Source: an uncultured Fidelibacterota bacterium | GTDB taxonomy: Bacteria; Fidelibacterota; Marinisomatia; Marinisomatales; TCS55 | NCBI GenBank assembly: GCA_913049685.1 | Contig: CAJWZD010000001.1 | Location: forward strand, 86,984 to 150,983 | Reading direction: 5' to 3' | Length of the DNA stretch: 64,000 nucleotides | Shown here: in pieces, positions 17,596 to 25,221 of the stretch | Numbering within the stretch: the stretch's first letter is position 1 | Layout of the letters: every line of letters starts with the position of its first letter | The notes under the pieces: model-generated | The model's database searches: none | What the model saw: the letters and a program-made list of their open reading frames with translations, nothing else | What the model was told of the DNA's origin: nothing | Position numbers and translations under genes: made by a program

Positions 17596-18167
17596 TGGCT
17601 AAATACAGTTCTAGCAAATCGTCGCGATTCAATTTAAATCGCAAGAAAAAATCAAATACAAAAAAAGCTAAACAGATGGGAATTGTGAATGCTGGTATAG
17701 GTGTTATGTCAGTTTTGCTATTTGCATTTATTTTCTCTTTCTCCAATAGGCAAAGCCAAACTGGTATTCCAATAAAAGCTGTGACTTTTCCCTCAAGCGA
17801 TGAAACTCCAAAATTGGCTACTGAGATTTATGAAGCTAATCCAGTTTTAGATATTGAGGTAGAGATTCTTAATGGCTGCGGTGAGCCAGGCGTAGCTGCA
17901 AAGTTTTCTGAATTCTTGCGTGATAAGCGTGTAGATGTTGTTCGCTCTGAAAATGCTGATAATTTTGATTATTCAACCACTATACTCATACAGCGAAATG
18001 AAAATACTGAAGGATTAAAATATGTCGCTGATGCATTAAAATTTGATTCAAGAAACTCAGATCAAGTTATGGTATCAATTGATCCAGAAACTGATGTTGA
18101 CATTACACTGATTATAGGAAAAGATTTTAATTCAATTACTGCAGTTAAATCATTTTTAAAAAATTAA
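17595..18167 (+). CDS. LytR C-terminal (LytR_C) domain membrane protein
   Basis: A 190-residue protein with a very basic N-terminal tail (many Lys/Arg in residues 1-28), one transmembrane helix at about 30-50 and an extracytoplasmic LytR_C domain at about 85-185. The domain begins with VEILNGCGEPGVAAKFSEFL and contains the conserved TTILIQR and DVDITLIIGKDF stretches. The LytR-CpsA-Psr catalytic domain is absent, which is common for the C-terminal domain in Gram-negative FCB bacteria, where it is placed just upstream of rsfS. The GTG start overlaps the previous TAG. A role in envelope or cell-wall assembly is inferred only. Confidence 0.8.
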   Translation: MAKYSSSKSSRFNLNRKKKSNTKKAKQMGIVNAGIGVMSVLLFAFIFSFSNRQSQTGIPIKAVTFPSSDETPKLATEIYEANPVLDIEVEILNGCGEPGVAAKFSEFLRDKRVDVVRSENADNFDYSTTILIQRNENTEGLKYVADALKFDSRNSDQVMVSIDPETDVDITLIIGKDFNSITAVKSFLKN

Positions 18168-18168
18168 T

Positions 18169-18537
18169 TTGATATCAGTGCCTACTGGCAATACCACTTC
18201 ACTTAACCTTACTAAGACTATCGCTGAGCTTGCTATTGATAAAAAAGCAGAGCGTGTAATTAGTATTGATCTAAAAGGCCTTACGTCTATCACGGATCAT
18301 TTTCTCATCTGTTCTGCAGATACAGACGTTCAAATCAAAGCTATTGCGGATAACATTAGAAAAAATACACAAACAAAGCCTGTCAGGATTGAGGGTTATG
18401 AAAAAATGAATTGGATTATCCTTGATTATATTGATGTGGTTGTGCACATTTTTAAGAACATCGAACGTGAGTATTACAATTTAGAAAAACTCTGGGGCGA
18501 TGCTAAAATAATAACCTACAGTGAAAATGATAGTTGA
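18169..18537 (+). CDS. rsfS: Ribosome silencing factor
   Basis: Binds ribosomal protein uL14 on the 50S subunit and prevents subunit joining in slow growth. The 122-residue protein shows the RsfS/Iojap core: ITDHFLICSADTDVQIKAIADNI (split across residues 40-65) and the terminal GYEKMNWIILDYIDVVVHIF block. The start used is TTG 18169, directly after the upstream stop. A GTG at 18178 is a possible alternative. The 3' end overlaps argS by about 11-17 bases, depending on the argS start. Confidence 0.93.
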   Translation: MISVPTGNTTSLNLTKTIAELAIDKKAERVISIDLKGLTSITDHFLICSADTDVQIKAIADNIRKNTQTKPVRIEGYEKMNWIILDYIDVVVHIFKNIEREYYNLEKLWGDAKIITYSENDS

Positions 18538-20146
18538 GATAATCATAAATGACCTTAATAGGACACTTGTAAAGTTGGGTTATTCCAATATAGATGTTAA
18601 AGTTTCTAAATGTAAAAATCCTGAATTTGGTGACTTTTCATCTAGCATTCCTTTGGTTTTAGGAAAAATTCATAAAAAAACCCCAATTGATATTGCCCAC
18701 AAAATTAGATCTGAAATGATTTCCTCTAGCAATATTTTAGATGAGATTACAATAACAGATCCTGGTTTTATCAATTTTAAAATTTCCCTAGAATATTATT
18801 TCGGAATTCTCAACGACATTTTAAACGACAGCGATTTTGGAAAAAGTAATATAGGTAAAAATAAAACCGCAAATGTGGAATTTGTAAGCGCAAACCCTAC
18901 GGGGCCCCTAACGGTTGGTCATGGTAGAAATGCTATTTTAGGAGATGTTGTTTCAAATATTCTTGAGTGGAATGGATATGAAGTAACAAGAGAATATTAT
19001 TTTAATAATGCTGGAAGGCAAATGAGAATTTTAAGTAAGTCTGTCGAGGCAAGGTATTTTGAAAATCTTGGTAAGTCTTTTGATTTTCCTGAAGACGGAT
19101 ATGAAGGTGAGTATATTGCTGATATCGCTGAAGAGATTATTGATGTTTATGGAAAGGATCTAAAATTTGATGATTTAGTATTTTCGAGTTTTCCAGAAAA
19201 AATGATGTTTGAGCACATCAAGAACACTCTAAGCGTTTTGGGAATAAAGTTTGATGAATTCTCAAATGAAAAAACATTTTATGACAATGGAGACATTGAA
19301 AAACTGCTTAGTGAGCTTAAGGCAAAAGATTTATTATATGAAAAAGATGGTGCTACCTGGTTCAAAACAACCTCCCTGGGCAAGGAAAAAGACAGGGTTT
19401 TTATTAAGGGAACAGGAGAACCAACATACAGGCTCCCTGATACAGCATATCATAGAAATAAAGTTGAGCGTGGTTTTGATTTAATCATTGACGTATTCGG
19501 TGCGGACCATATGGATACTTATCCCGATGTGGTCCTTGCCCTCCAAGCATTAGGACTTAAAACTGAACATATAAAGGTTTTACTGTATCAATTTGTCACG
19601 CTTCTAAGGGGTGGGGAAAAGATTAAAATGTCTACACGAAAAGCTACCTTTATATCCTTAGATGATCTGGTGGATGAAGTAGGCGTTGACGTGGTAAGAT
19701 ATTTTTTTGTGATGCGTGGAATAAATACACATTTAAATTTTGATTTAGATTTAGCTGCAGACCAATCAGATAAAAACCCGGTCTACTATCTTCAATACGC
19801 GCATGCTAGAATCTGTAATATTATTAATAGAATTGAAAGTCAGAGAAAAGATTTAAATGCTTACAATCAGAGTCTTCTTACTCATGAAAGTGAAATAGTA
19901 CTTTTAAAGCAATTAGAGCTTTTTCCTAATATAGTTCTATCTGCACTGGACTCATTAGAGCCCCAAATAATTGCAAGCTATCTTCAAGTAACGGCTACAA
20001 AATTTCATAAATATTATGCTAATTGTAGAATAATTAATGAGGATAAAGACCTAACTCTCTCCAGGATTGCTTTAGCTCGAGCAACAAAAAATATTCTTAA
20101 TAGTGGACTTAGTATACTCGGCATCAATGCACCGGAAAAAATGTAA
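18527..20146 (+). CDS. argS: Arginine--tRNA ligase
   Basis: Class I synthetase that charges tRNA-Arg. About 539 residues from ATG 18527; a GTG two codons earlier at 18521 is also possible. The N-terminal Add1-like domain covers about residues 1-80. The HIGH-type site reads NPTGPLTVGHGRNAILGD near 120-137, and the KMSKS-type loop reads IKMSTRKATF near 365. The C-terminal DALR anticodon domain fills the last 110 residues. The gene is embedded between rsfS and marC with overlapping or abutting ends. Confidence 0.96.
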   Translation: MIVEIIINDLNRTLVKLGYSNIDVKVSKCKNPEFGDFSSSIPLVLGKIHKKTPIDIAHKIRSEMISSSNILDEITITDPGFINFKISLEYYFGILNDILNDSDFGKSNIGKNKTANVEFVSANPTGPLTVGHGRNAILGDVVSNILEWNGYEVTREYYFNNAGRQMRILSKSVEARYFENLGKSFDFPEDGYEGEYIADIAEEIIDVYGKDLKFDDLVFSSFPEKMMFEHIKNTLSVLGIKFDEFSNEKTFYDNGDIEKLLSELKAKDLLYEKDGATWFKTTSLGKEKDRVFIKGTGEPTYRLPDTAYHRNKVERGFDLIIDVFGADHMDTYPDVVLALQALGLKTEHIKVLLYQFVTLLRGGEKIKMSTRKATFISLDDLVDEVGVDVVRYFFVMRGINTHLNFDLDLAADQSDKNPVYYLQYAHARICNIINRIESQRKDLNAYNQSLLTHESEIVLLKQLELFPNIVLSALDSLEPQIIASYLQVTATKFHKYYANCRIINEDKDLTLSRIALARATKNILNSGLSILGINAPEKM

Positions 20147-20791
20147 TTGCTTGACTACTTCAATATAGAAATTCAGTATCTGCTCTTTTGCCTGTCGACT
20201 TTATTTACAGTGGTAAATCCCCTAGGAATAACTCCAATTTTTGCAGCTATGACTGAAAGCTTCAGTAATGTCGATCAAGTAAAAATTGCAAGAAAGGGTA
20301 TTTTAACAGGATCTATTGTTTTAATAATTTTTACACTCCTTGGCTCTTTTATTTTTAGATTTTATGGCATTACTGTTGAGGCTTTTCAAATTATGGGTGG
20401 AATAATATTCTTTAGAAGCGGACTTAGAATGCTAGATGCTCAGGTTGGAAGATCTCGTACTACACAAACTGAGAGAGATGAATTTAAAGATGGTGAAGAG
20501 TTAGCAATAAGTCCAATTGGTGTACCTTTAATTACTGGGCCTGGTGCAATAACCGGAGTTGTTATTTTATCTGGAAAAGGTCCAAGCGATTACAGCGTTG
20601 TAACGCTCCTAATTTCAGTTATTATAACAATGGCTTTATTCTATTGGATCTTAAGAGCCGGTAATCTGCTTGCAAAAAGAATTGGAATAGCTGGAATGCG
20701 AGTGATTGAAAGGATGATGGGGTTAATTCTAATGGTCATTGCCGTTCAATTCATTATCAATGGCTTAGAGACGATTATAAATAGATTTTAG
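20147..20791 (+). CDS. MarC family integral membrane protein
   Basis: A 214-residue protein with six hydrophobic helices and the MarC signatures VNPLGITPIFAAMT near the N terminus and SPIGVPLITGPGAI after a charged central loop (about residues 103-128). Some relatives were once linked to multiple antibiotic resistance, but the function is not established. The start is TTG 20147, immediately after the argS stop; no in-frame ATG precedes the first helix. Its stop lies only 4 bases from the 3' end of the convergent tmRNA gene, with no room for a separate terminator. Confidence 0.85.
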   Translation: MLDYFNIEIQYLLFCLSTLFTVVNPLGITPIFAAMTESFSNVDQVKIARKGILTGSIVLIIFTLLGSFIFRFYGITVEAFQIMGGIIFFRSGLRMLDAQVGRSRTTQTERDEFKDGEELAISPIGVPLITGPGAITGVVILSGKGPSDYSVVTLLISVIITMALFYWILRAGNLLAKRIGIAGMRVIERMMGLILMVIAVQFIINGLETIINRF

Positions 20792-20795
20792 CGAT

Positions 20796-21145
20796 TGGTG
20801 GAGGCGGGGAGAATCGAACTCCCGTCCGAAATAGAATCTAAAAAAACTTCTACATGCTTAGTCTAACAGATTATTCTTGAATGTAACTGTCCTGAAGACA
20901 CAACCATTACAATCACAGTCTGCTAAATTCTTATTCTGATACCGCAGACTCAATCAGAACCAGCTCATTAATTTGACACCCTTTAGTTAAGCCATGAGCA
21001 TGCTAGACTAAGGATGGGCCACTTACTTAAGCAGCGGCCATGTAGCCGTTATCGGCATTTATGGTTTTTCCAATTTTTTTACGAGATACTGGGACTCGAC
21101 ATGCCATTTAGAAAGACGCATATTCCGTCGAAACCGATCGCCCCC
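20796..21145 (-). ncRNA. ssrA: tmRNA
   Basis: Transfer-messenger RNA that rescues stalled ribosomes. Read on the minus strand, the 5' end is GGGGGCGATCGGTTTCGACG, the hallmark tmRNA start. The 3' end has a T-arm (GGGAGTTCGATTCTCCC) and ends CGCCTCCACCA with an encoded CCA. The first seven bases pair with the 3' strand (one G-U), giving an intact acceptor stem over about 350 nt. The tag reading frame lies at 21056 down to 21027 and encodes ADNGYMAAA followed by TAA, possibly with one or two extra N-terminal residues (the previous codon is Asn). It is a one-piece tmRNA, not the permuted two-piece form. Confidence 0.96.
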
Positions 21146-21158
21146 ATTTTCAAATAAC

Positions 21159-21205
21159 AAAAAAAATAAGGCTCCGAACGCCAACCCAGAGCCTTATTAC
21201 TTTTT
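21159..21205. terminator. Bidirectional intrinsic terminator upstream of ssrA
   Basis: A 10-base-pair stem, AATAAGGCTC (21165-21174) with GAGCCTTATT (21189-21198), encloses a 14-base loop. On the minus strand it is followed at once by a U-run, and on the plus strand by ACTTTTT. Position and form suit an intrinsic terminator. Since no minus-strand protein gene lies upstream, its minus-strand use implies an RNA transcribed from the 21.2-21.3 kb interval (see the candidate below). Confidence 0.7.
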
Positions 21206-21292
21206 CACTTGCCAGCCTCTTTAATTTGAATTCTTCATTGAATTCCGCCAAAAGAGGCACTCCAATATAAATGTAGAAAAAAATTGGAGGCA
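21165..21292 (-). ncRNA. Candidate structured small RNA (three stem-loops, terminator-ended)
   Basis: Three consecutive hairpins fill this otherwise empty interval. They are CTCCAAT/ATTGGAG (21260-21266 with 21283-21289), a two-tier stem GCCTCTTT/AAAGAGGC (21215-21222 with 21251-21258) enclosing GAATTC/GAATTC, and the terminator stem 21165-21198. Read on the minus strand they form a roughly 125-nt RNA ending in a U-run. I do not recognise it as 6S, SRP or RNase P RNA. No good promoter was found; TATTCT at 21302-21297 is the only weak -10. It could instead be stacked terminators. Confidence 0.3.
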
Positions 21293-21363
21293 ACAAAGAA
21301 TATGCAAAAAAACAAAAAAATTAGATATTGTTCTGAATTGCCTCAGTTTGACTTCTTTTGTTT

Positions 21364-21386
21364 GGTATAGTAAACTCTACTATACC
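21364..21386 (+). promoter_or_regulatory. Perfect 9-bp hairpin just upstream of the class V enzyme
   Basis: GGTATAGTA, loop AACTC, then TACTATACC form a perfect inverted repeat. It ends 3 bases before a GGAG ribosome-binding site (21390-21393) and 12 bases before ATG 21399. TTGACT at 21348 with TAAACT at 21371 (17-base spacing) makes a possible promoter whose -10 falls inside the repeat. A repressor operator or an mRNA hairpin controlling initiation are both possible. Confidence 0.4.
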
Positions 21387-21398
21387 ATTGGAGTAAGT

Positions 21399-22700
21399 AT
21401 GAATAAATTAGACAGAAGACAATTTTTAGGATCTATTGCTAGACCGGCTGTAGCTGCATCAGCGATATTATCCAGTCCAAAAACGATGGCAAAAGCTATC
21501 GACGCAGTTAAAGAGATATCTGGGGATCCCAGATCTATTGCAAGAAATGAGAGCTATTGGAGAGAAATTCAACAAGGTTACACAGCTGATCGCGGTCTAG
21601 TTAATTTAAACAATGGAGGCGTAAGCCCTTCACCTACCGTAGTTCAGAATGCTTTAAAAAGATATCTAGATTTTTCTAATACCAGCCCGGCATATTCAAT
21701 GTGGAGAATTTTAGAACCCCAAAAAGAAACAGTTCGAAAGAGAATGGCTAGGTTTTTTGATTGTGACTCTGAAGAAATTGCTCTCACAAGAAATGCCTCA
21801 GAAAGTTTACAAATCTGTCAAAATGGCATTGATCTTAAGCCGGGGGATGAAGTACTAACAACAACGCAAGATTATGGTCGCATGATTAATACATTTAAAC
21901 AGCGAGAATGCCGAGATGGAATTATAATGAAGCAATTCAAAATTCCTATACCAGCAGAAAATGACAATGAGATTGTAAAGCTATTTGAAAAAAACATAAC
22001 CTCTAAAACAAAAATGATTTTAATGTGCCATATGATCAATATTACTGGTCAAATACTGCCCGTTAAAAAGGTTGTGAGAATGGCACGAAAATATAACATA
22101 CCAGTTATTGTTGATGGGGCTCATACTTTTGCTCATTTTGATTTTACTGTGAAAGATCTTGAGTGTGACTATTATGCATCCAGTTTACATAAATGGCTTT
22201 CTGCTCCTTTTGGCACTGGCATGCTTTATGTTCGCAAAAATAAGATAGCCGATCTTTGGCCTTTGCAAGCTCCTGGTGAGTGCGCTTCTGATGATATTAG
22301 GAAATTTGAAGAGATCGGTACTCACCCTTGCCCAAACAAAATAGCTATTGGAGATGCCCTTACCTTTCATCAAGGAATTGGAAGTAAAAATAAAGAACAA
22401 AGATTAATATATTTAAGAGATCGCTGGGCTAAAAGACTAATCAAGAATGATCGAATTAAATTACATACAAGTCTTAAGCCTGGTAAAAGCTGTGCAATAG
22501 CAACTGTTGAGATAAAAGGTATTGAAACATCTGCTGTAGCAAAAGAACTTTGGAATAAATATAAAATTTTTGTAGTTGCTATCAATCATCCTGAATTTAG
22601 CGGCTGCAGAATAACTCCACACGTGTATACCACAATTGAGGAAATTGACAGGTTTTCTGATGCTATGGAAAATATTATTAAAAATGGTGTTGATTCGTAA
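21399..22700 (+). CDS. Tat-exported class V aminotransferase-like PLP enzyme
   Basis: A 433-residue PLP enzyme of the isopenicillin-N-epimerase/cysteine-desulfurase fold. The start at ATG 21399 is chosen because it has a GGAG site and begins a twin-arginine signal (DRRQFLGS). A longer TTG start at 21348 would run through the hairpin. Cofactor residues are visible: D239 and H242 in VDGAHTFAHFD and the Schiff-base lysine K265 in SSLHKWLSAPFGTG. Folded export is logical for a cofactor-bearing enzyme. It lacks the desulfurase cysteine loop, so an epimerase, lyase or transaminase acting outside the cytoplasm is likelier. The substrate is unknown. Confidence 0.85.
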   Translation: MNKLDRRQFLGSIARPAVAASAILSSPKTMAKAIDAVKEISGDPRSIARNESYWREIQQGYTADRGLVNLNNGGVSPSPTVVQNALKRYLDFSNTSPAYSMWRILEPQKETVRKRMARFFDCDSEEIALTRNASESLQICQNGIDLKPGDEVLTTTQDYGRMINTFKQRECRDGIIMKQFKIPIPAENDNEIVKLFEKNITSKTKMILMCHMINITGQILPVKKVVRMARKYNIPVIVDGAHTFAHFDFTVKDLECDYYASSLHKWLSAPFGTGMLYVRKNKIADLWPLQAPGECASDDIRKFEEIGTHPCPNKIAIGDALTFHQGIGSKNKEQRLIYLRDRWAKRLIKNDRIKLHTSLKPGKSCAIATVEIKGIETSAVAKELWNKYKIFVVAINHPEFSGCRITPHVYTTIEEIDRFSDAMENIIKNGVDS

Positions 22701-22740
22701 TATATTTTCGACGCTCTAAGAGCTAATTTTAATCGATTTA

Positions 22741-23427
22741 ATGAAAAAAGCTGTAATCCTATTATCTGGTGGACTTGACTCCACAACGTGCCTCGCTGTT
22801 GCTAAATCAAAAAGCTTTAGTATCTACGCATTGTCGTTTAGATATGGACAAAGGCACGAGTTTGAAATTAGTGCTGCAAAAAAAATAGCACGATCATCCC
22901 AAGTTAACGATCATGTTGTACTAGATATAGATTTACGCGCGTTCGGAGGATCTGCATTAACAGATAATATTGATGTTCCAAAAAGCAGAGATGGTAAAAT
23001 TGGTGGTAGTGAAATACCAATAACATATGTTCCTGCCCGTAACACAATTTTCTTATCATTTGCTCTTGCCTATGCTGAAACAATTGAATCTCAGAATATT
23101 TTCATTGGTGTTAATGCGCTGGATTATAGCGGCTATCCAGATTGCAGGCCTGAATACATTAAATCTTTTGAAAAAATGTCAAATCTTGGAACAAAGGCAG
23201 GGGTTGAAGGAAAATCAAAAATAAAAATCCATACGCCACTTATCGATTTAAGTAAAAAAGAGATAATCCAAGAAGGAATTAAACTCGGCGTTGATTACAG
23301 CAAAACACACTCCTGCTACGATCCCGCTAAAAATGGCATTGCGTGTGGTTTATGTGATGCATGCATTCTTCGAAGAGAGGGCTTCGAAAAAGCAAATATC
23401 AAAGATCCTATAGAATACGCTAATTAA
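22741..23427 (+). CDS. queC: 7-cyano-7-deazaguanine synthase
   Basis: ATP-dependent conversion of 7-carboxy-7-deazaguanine to preQ0 in queuosine biosynthesis. The 228-residue protein has the PP-loop LLSGGLDSTT (about 7-16), the YVPARNTIF block and a C-terminal zinc site formed by cysteines in THSCYDP and CGLCDAC. First gene of queC-queE-queD-queF. I looked for a preQ1 riboswitch in the 40 bases before the ATG and saw none. The following queE starts at the very next base. Confidence 0.95.
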   Translation: MKKAVILLSGGLDSTTCLAVAKSKSFSIYALSFRYGQRHEFEISAAKKIARSSQVNDHVVLDIDLRAFGGSALTDNIDVPKSRDGKIGGSEIPITYVPARNTIFLSFALAYAETIESQNIFIGVNALDYSGYPDCRPEYIKSFEKMSNLGTKAGVEGKSKIKIHTPLIDLSKKEIIQEGIKLGVDYSKTHSCYDPAKNGIACGLCDACILRREGFEKANIKDPIEYAN

Positions 23428-24060
23428 GTGTACACAATTAAAGAAATATATTACACAATTCAGGGTGAAGGGTTTCACACAGGTAGGTCTGCCGTTTTTG
23501 TTAGATTTACAGGATGTAATTTATGGACTGGGCATGAGAAAGATCGTGAAAATGCTATCTGCAATTTTTGCGACACTGACTTCATTGGTACAGATGGTCC
23601 CGGTGGAGGTAGATTTCAAACACCAGATGATTTGGTTGAAAATATTCTTTCCAAATGGCCTTCAAGGTCAATAGAGCAAAGATTTGTAGTTTTTACGGGT
23701 GGAGAGCCCTTGCTTCAAATGAATGAGGAATTGATTAATGTACTACACTTTAATAAGTTTGAAATTGCTATTGAGACAAATGGTACGGTTAATGCTCCAA
23801 AGAATATAGATTGGGTATGCGTAAGTCCAAAAGCAGGTAGTGATTTGATTATAACAAAAGGGAATGAATTAAAATTAGTATATCCTCAGCATGGAATTGA
23901 CCCTTCACAATATGAAAACTTGAACTTTGATCACTTTTCATTACAGCCAATGGATAATGAAAGCTTAAATGAAAACATTCAAAAAACTATTAAGTATTGC
24001 CATGAACATCCCCTTTGGAGGCTAAGCCTTCAAACGCATAAATTTGTTGGGATACCCTAG
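23428..24060 (+). CDS. queE: 7-carboxy-7-deazaguanine synthase (radical SAM)
   Basis: Radical SAM ring contraction of 6-carboxytetrahydropterin to 7-carboxy-7-deazaguanine. The 210-residue protein begins YYTIQGEGFHTGR, typical of QueE. The cluster cysteines have the unusual CX14CX2C spacing (C30, C45, C48) that marks this family instead of CX3CX2C. FTGGEPLLQ follows near residue 90. The start codon is GTG 23428, immediately after the queC stop, with the next gene 8 bases downstream. Confidence 0.95.
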   Translation: MYTIKEIYYTIQGEGFHTGRSAVFVRFTGCNLWTGHEKDRENAICNFCDTDFIGTDGPGGGRFQTPDDLVENILSKWPSRSIEQRFVVFTGGEPLLQMNEELINVLHFNKFEIAIETNGTVNAPKNIDWVCVSPKAGSDLIITKGNELKLVYPQHGIDPSQYENLNFDHFSLQPMDNESLNENIQKTIKYCHEHPLWRLSLQTHKFVGIP

Positions 24061-24068
24061 ACAATTAA

Positions 24069-24431
24069 ATGGAAATATATAAAGACATTACATTTGAAGC
24101 GGCACACCTTTTACCTAATCTACCTGCAGGTCACAAATGCAGCAGGCTTCATGGTCACTCGTTCCTTGTGCGAATCACGCTTGATGGGCCTATTGATAAA
24201 GAAACCGGATGGGTAGAAGATTTTGCTGATATTAAGAAGGCATTTCAACCAATTTATGATGAACTTGATCATAACTACTTAAATAATATTAGTGGACTTG
24301 AAAATCCAACTAGTGAAAATCTGGCTAAATGGATCTGGGATAAACTAGAGAACGACTTAGACAACTTAACTGCAATTGAAGTAAAAGAAACCTGTTCATC
24401 AGGTTGTATATATCGAGGTAAAAATGGCTAA
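24069..24431 (+). CDS. queD: 6-carboxy-5,6,7,8-tetrahydropterin synthase
   Basis: Converts dihydroneopterin triphosphate to 6-carboxytetrahydropterin, the substrate of QueE. The 120-residue protein has the zinc histidines H13 (FEAAHLL), H28 and H30 (LHGH), the catalytic cysteine C24 in [10 protein letters not shown], and the DHNYLNN and [11 protein letters not shown] blocks of the PTPS fold. It overlaps queF by 8 bases. The GTP cyclohydrolase that makes its substrate is not in the window. Confidence 0.94.
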   Translation: MEIYKDITFEAAHLLPNLPAGHKCSRLHGHSFLVRITLDGPIDKETGWVEDFADIKKAFQPIYDELDHNYLNNISGLENPTSENLAKWIWDKLENDLDNLTAIEVKETCSSGCIYRGKNG

Positions 24432-24813
24432 AGCAGAAGGAAAATATTTCCAATTTACAGATGAAGACCAAATTAATACTGAATTCCTAGAAACATTCTC
24501 ATTTGAAAGTCCACGTCAATATATAATGACGGAGACGGATGAATTTAGTGCTGTTTGCCCATTCAGCGGATTACCAGATTTAGCATATGTTAAAATTGAA
24601 TACTACCCAGAAGGAGGGAAATGTATTGAGCTAAAATCCTTAAAGTATTATTTCATTAGCTTTAGAAATGTTGGAATATATCAGGAAGGTGCTACAAAAA
24701 GAATATATGATGATTTAAAAAATATTCTCAAAACAAAGAAGATTAAAGTAACTACTATTTATAACACTCGTGGCGGATTTGACACTACGTGTGTCGAGGG
24801 TAAAATTGGCTAG
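24424..24813 (+). CDS. queF: NADPH-dependent 7-cyano-7-deazaguanine reductase
   Basis: Reduces the nitrile of preQ0 to preQ1, which is then inserted into tRNA. At 129 residues this is the short single-domain (YkvM-like) form with tunnelling fold. The catalytic cysteine lies in [11 protein letters not shown] (C45, with D52). The [16 protein letters not shown] motif, which contains the QueF signature for NADPH and substrate binding, follows. It completes the four-gene preQ1 set. No obvious terminator follows. Confidence 0.95.
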   Translation: MAKAEGKYFQFTDEDQINTEFLETFSFESPRQYIMTETDEFSAVCPFSGLPDLAYVKIEYYPEGGKCIELKSLKYYFISFRNVGIYQEGATKRIYDDLKNILKTKKIKVTTIYNTRGGFDTTCVEGKIG

Positions 24814-24879
24814 TATTTTTGGTATGAAACACAATTCAAATTTGTTAATTTTGAACCCTGTTTAATTGAATAAAAAACG

Positions 24880-25050
24880 ATGAGTAATATTTCTGAAGAC
24901 AAGCAATCTAAATCTATTGGACTGGGTTTAGTCGTAGGTATAGCATTTGGAGCAGCAACAGATAATATTGGATTAGGAATAGCACTGGGCCTTGCATTTG
25001 GAGCTGGCATAAGTACCGCTAAAAAGAATGCCTCATCAAAAAAAACTTAA
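24880..25050 (+). CDS. Small glycine-zipper protein, 56 residues
   Basis: A short frame from ATG 24880 encodes a polar N terminus (MSNISEDKQSKS). A hydrophobic stretch then carries two imperfect repeats of the form G-L-x-x-x-[VL]-A-F-G-A (about residues 14-26 and 31-43), with glycines at i, i+2 and i+4. The tail is Lys-rich. The pattern is that of a glycine-zipper transmembrane hairpin. It lies between queF and tRNA-Lys with 66 and 11 bases to spare. The function is not known. It is real coding sequence if the repeated zipper is conserved in relatives. Confidence 0.6.
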   Translation: MSNISEDKQSKSIGLGLVVGIAFGAATDNIGLGIALGLAFGAGISTAKKNASSKKT

Positions 25051-25061
25051 TAAATATCGGC

Positions 25062-25134
25062 GAGCCGGTAGCTCAGTTGGTAGAGCAGTGGCCTTTTAAG
25101 CCATTGGTCGTGAGTTCGAGTCTCACCCGGCTCA
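25062..25134 (+). tRNA. tRNA-Lys (anticodon UUU)
   Basis: A complete cloverleaf. The acceptor stem GAGCCGG pairs with CCGGCTC, followed by discriminator A at 25134. The D-arm is GCTCAGTTGGTAGAGC. The anticodon loop is CTTTTAA, with anticodon TTT and a flanking 5-bp stem. The T-arm GTGAGTTCGAGTCTCAC is intact. CCA is not encoded. The U34 of this tRNA is the expected substrate of MnmA encoded at 16004. Confidence 0.96.
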
Positions 25135-25161
25135 CACTTCGGAAGTTCTTATATCCCGAAG

Positions 25162-25190
25162 AAAAACCCACCTTAATTGGTGGGTTTTTT
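25162..25190. terminator. Intrinsic terminator after tRNA-Lys, usable from both sides
   Basis: AAAAACCCACC (25162-25172), loop TTAATT, GGTGGGTTTTTT (25179-25190) form a strong 11-bp stem with a U-run on the plus strand. The reverse strand also gives a stem ending in UUUUU. It therefore fits both the tRNA-Lys transcript and the convergent sirtuin/small membrane protein unit whose stop is at 25222. Confidence 0.85.
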
Positions 25191-25221
25191 GTTTCCATAG
25201 TCTATGCTATAATATATTTTT

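Noticed and set aside
22701..22740. preQ1 riboswitch before queC
   Set aside because: The 40-base gap has neither the C-rich loop and A-rich tail of preQ1-I nor room for larger preQ1 classes.
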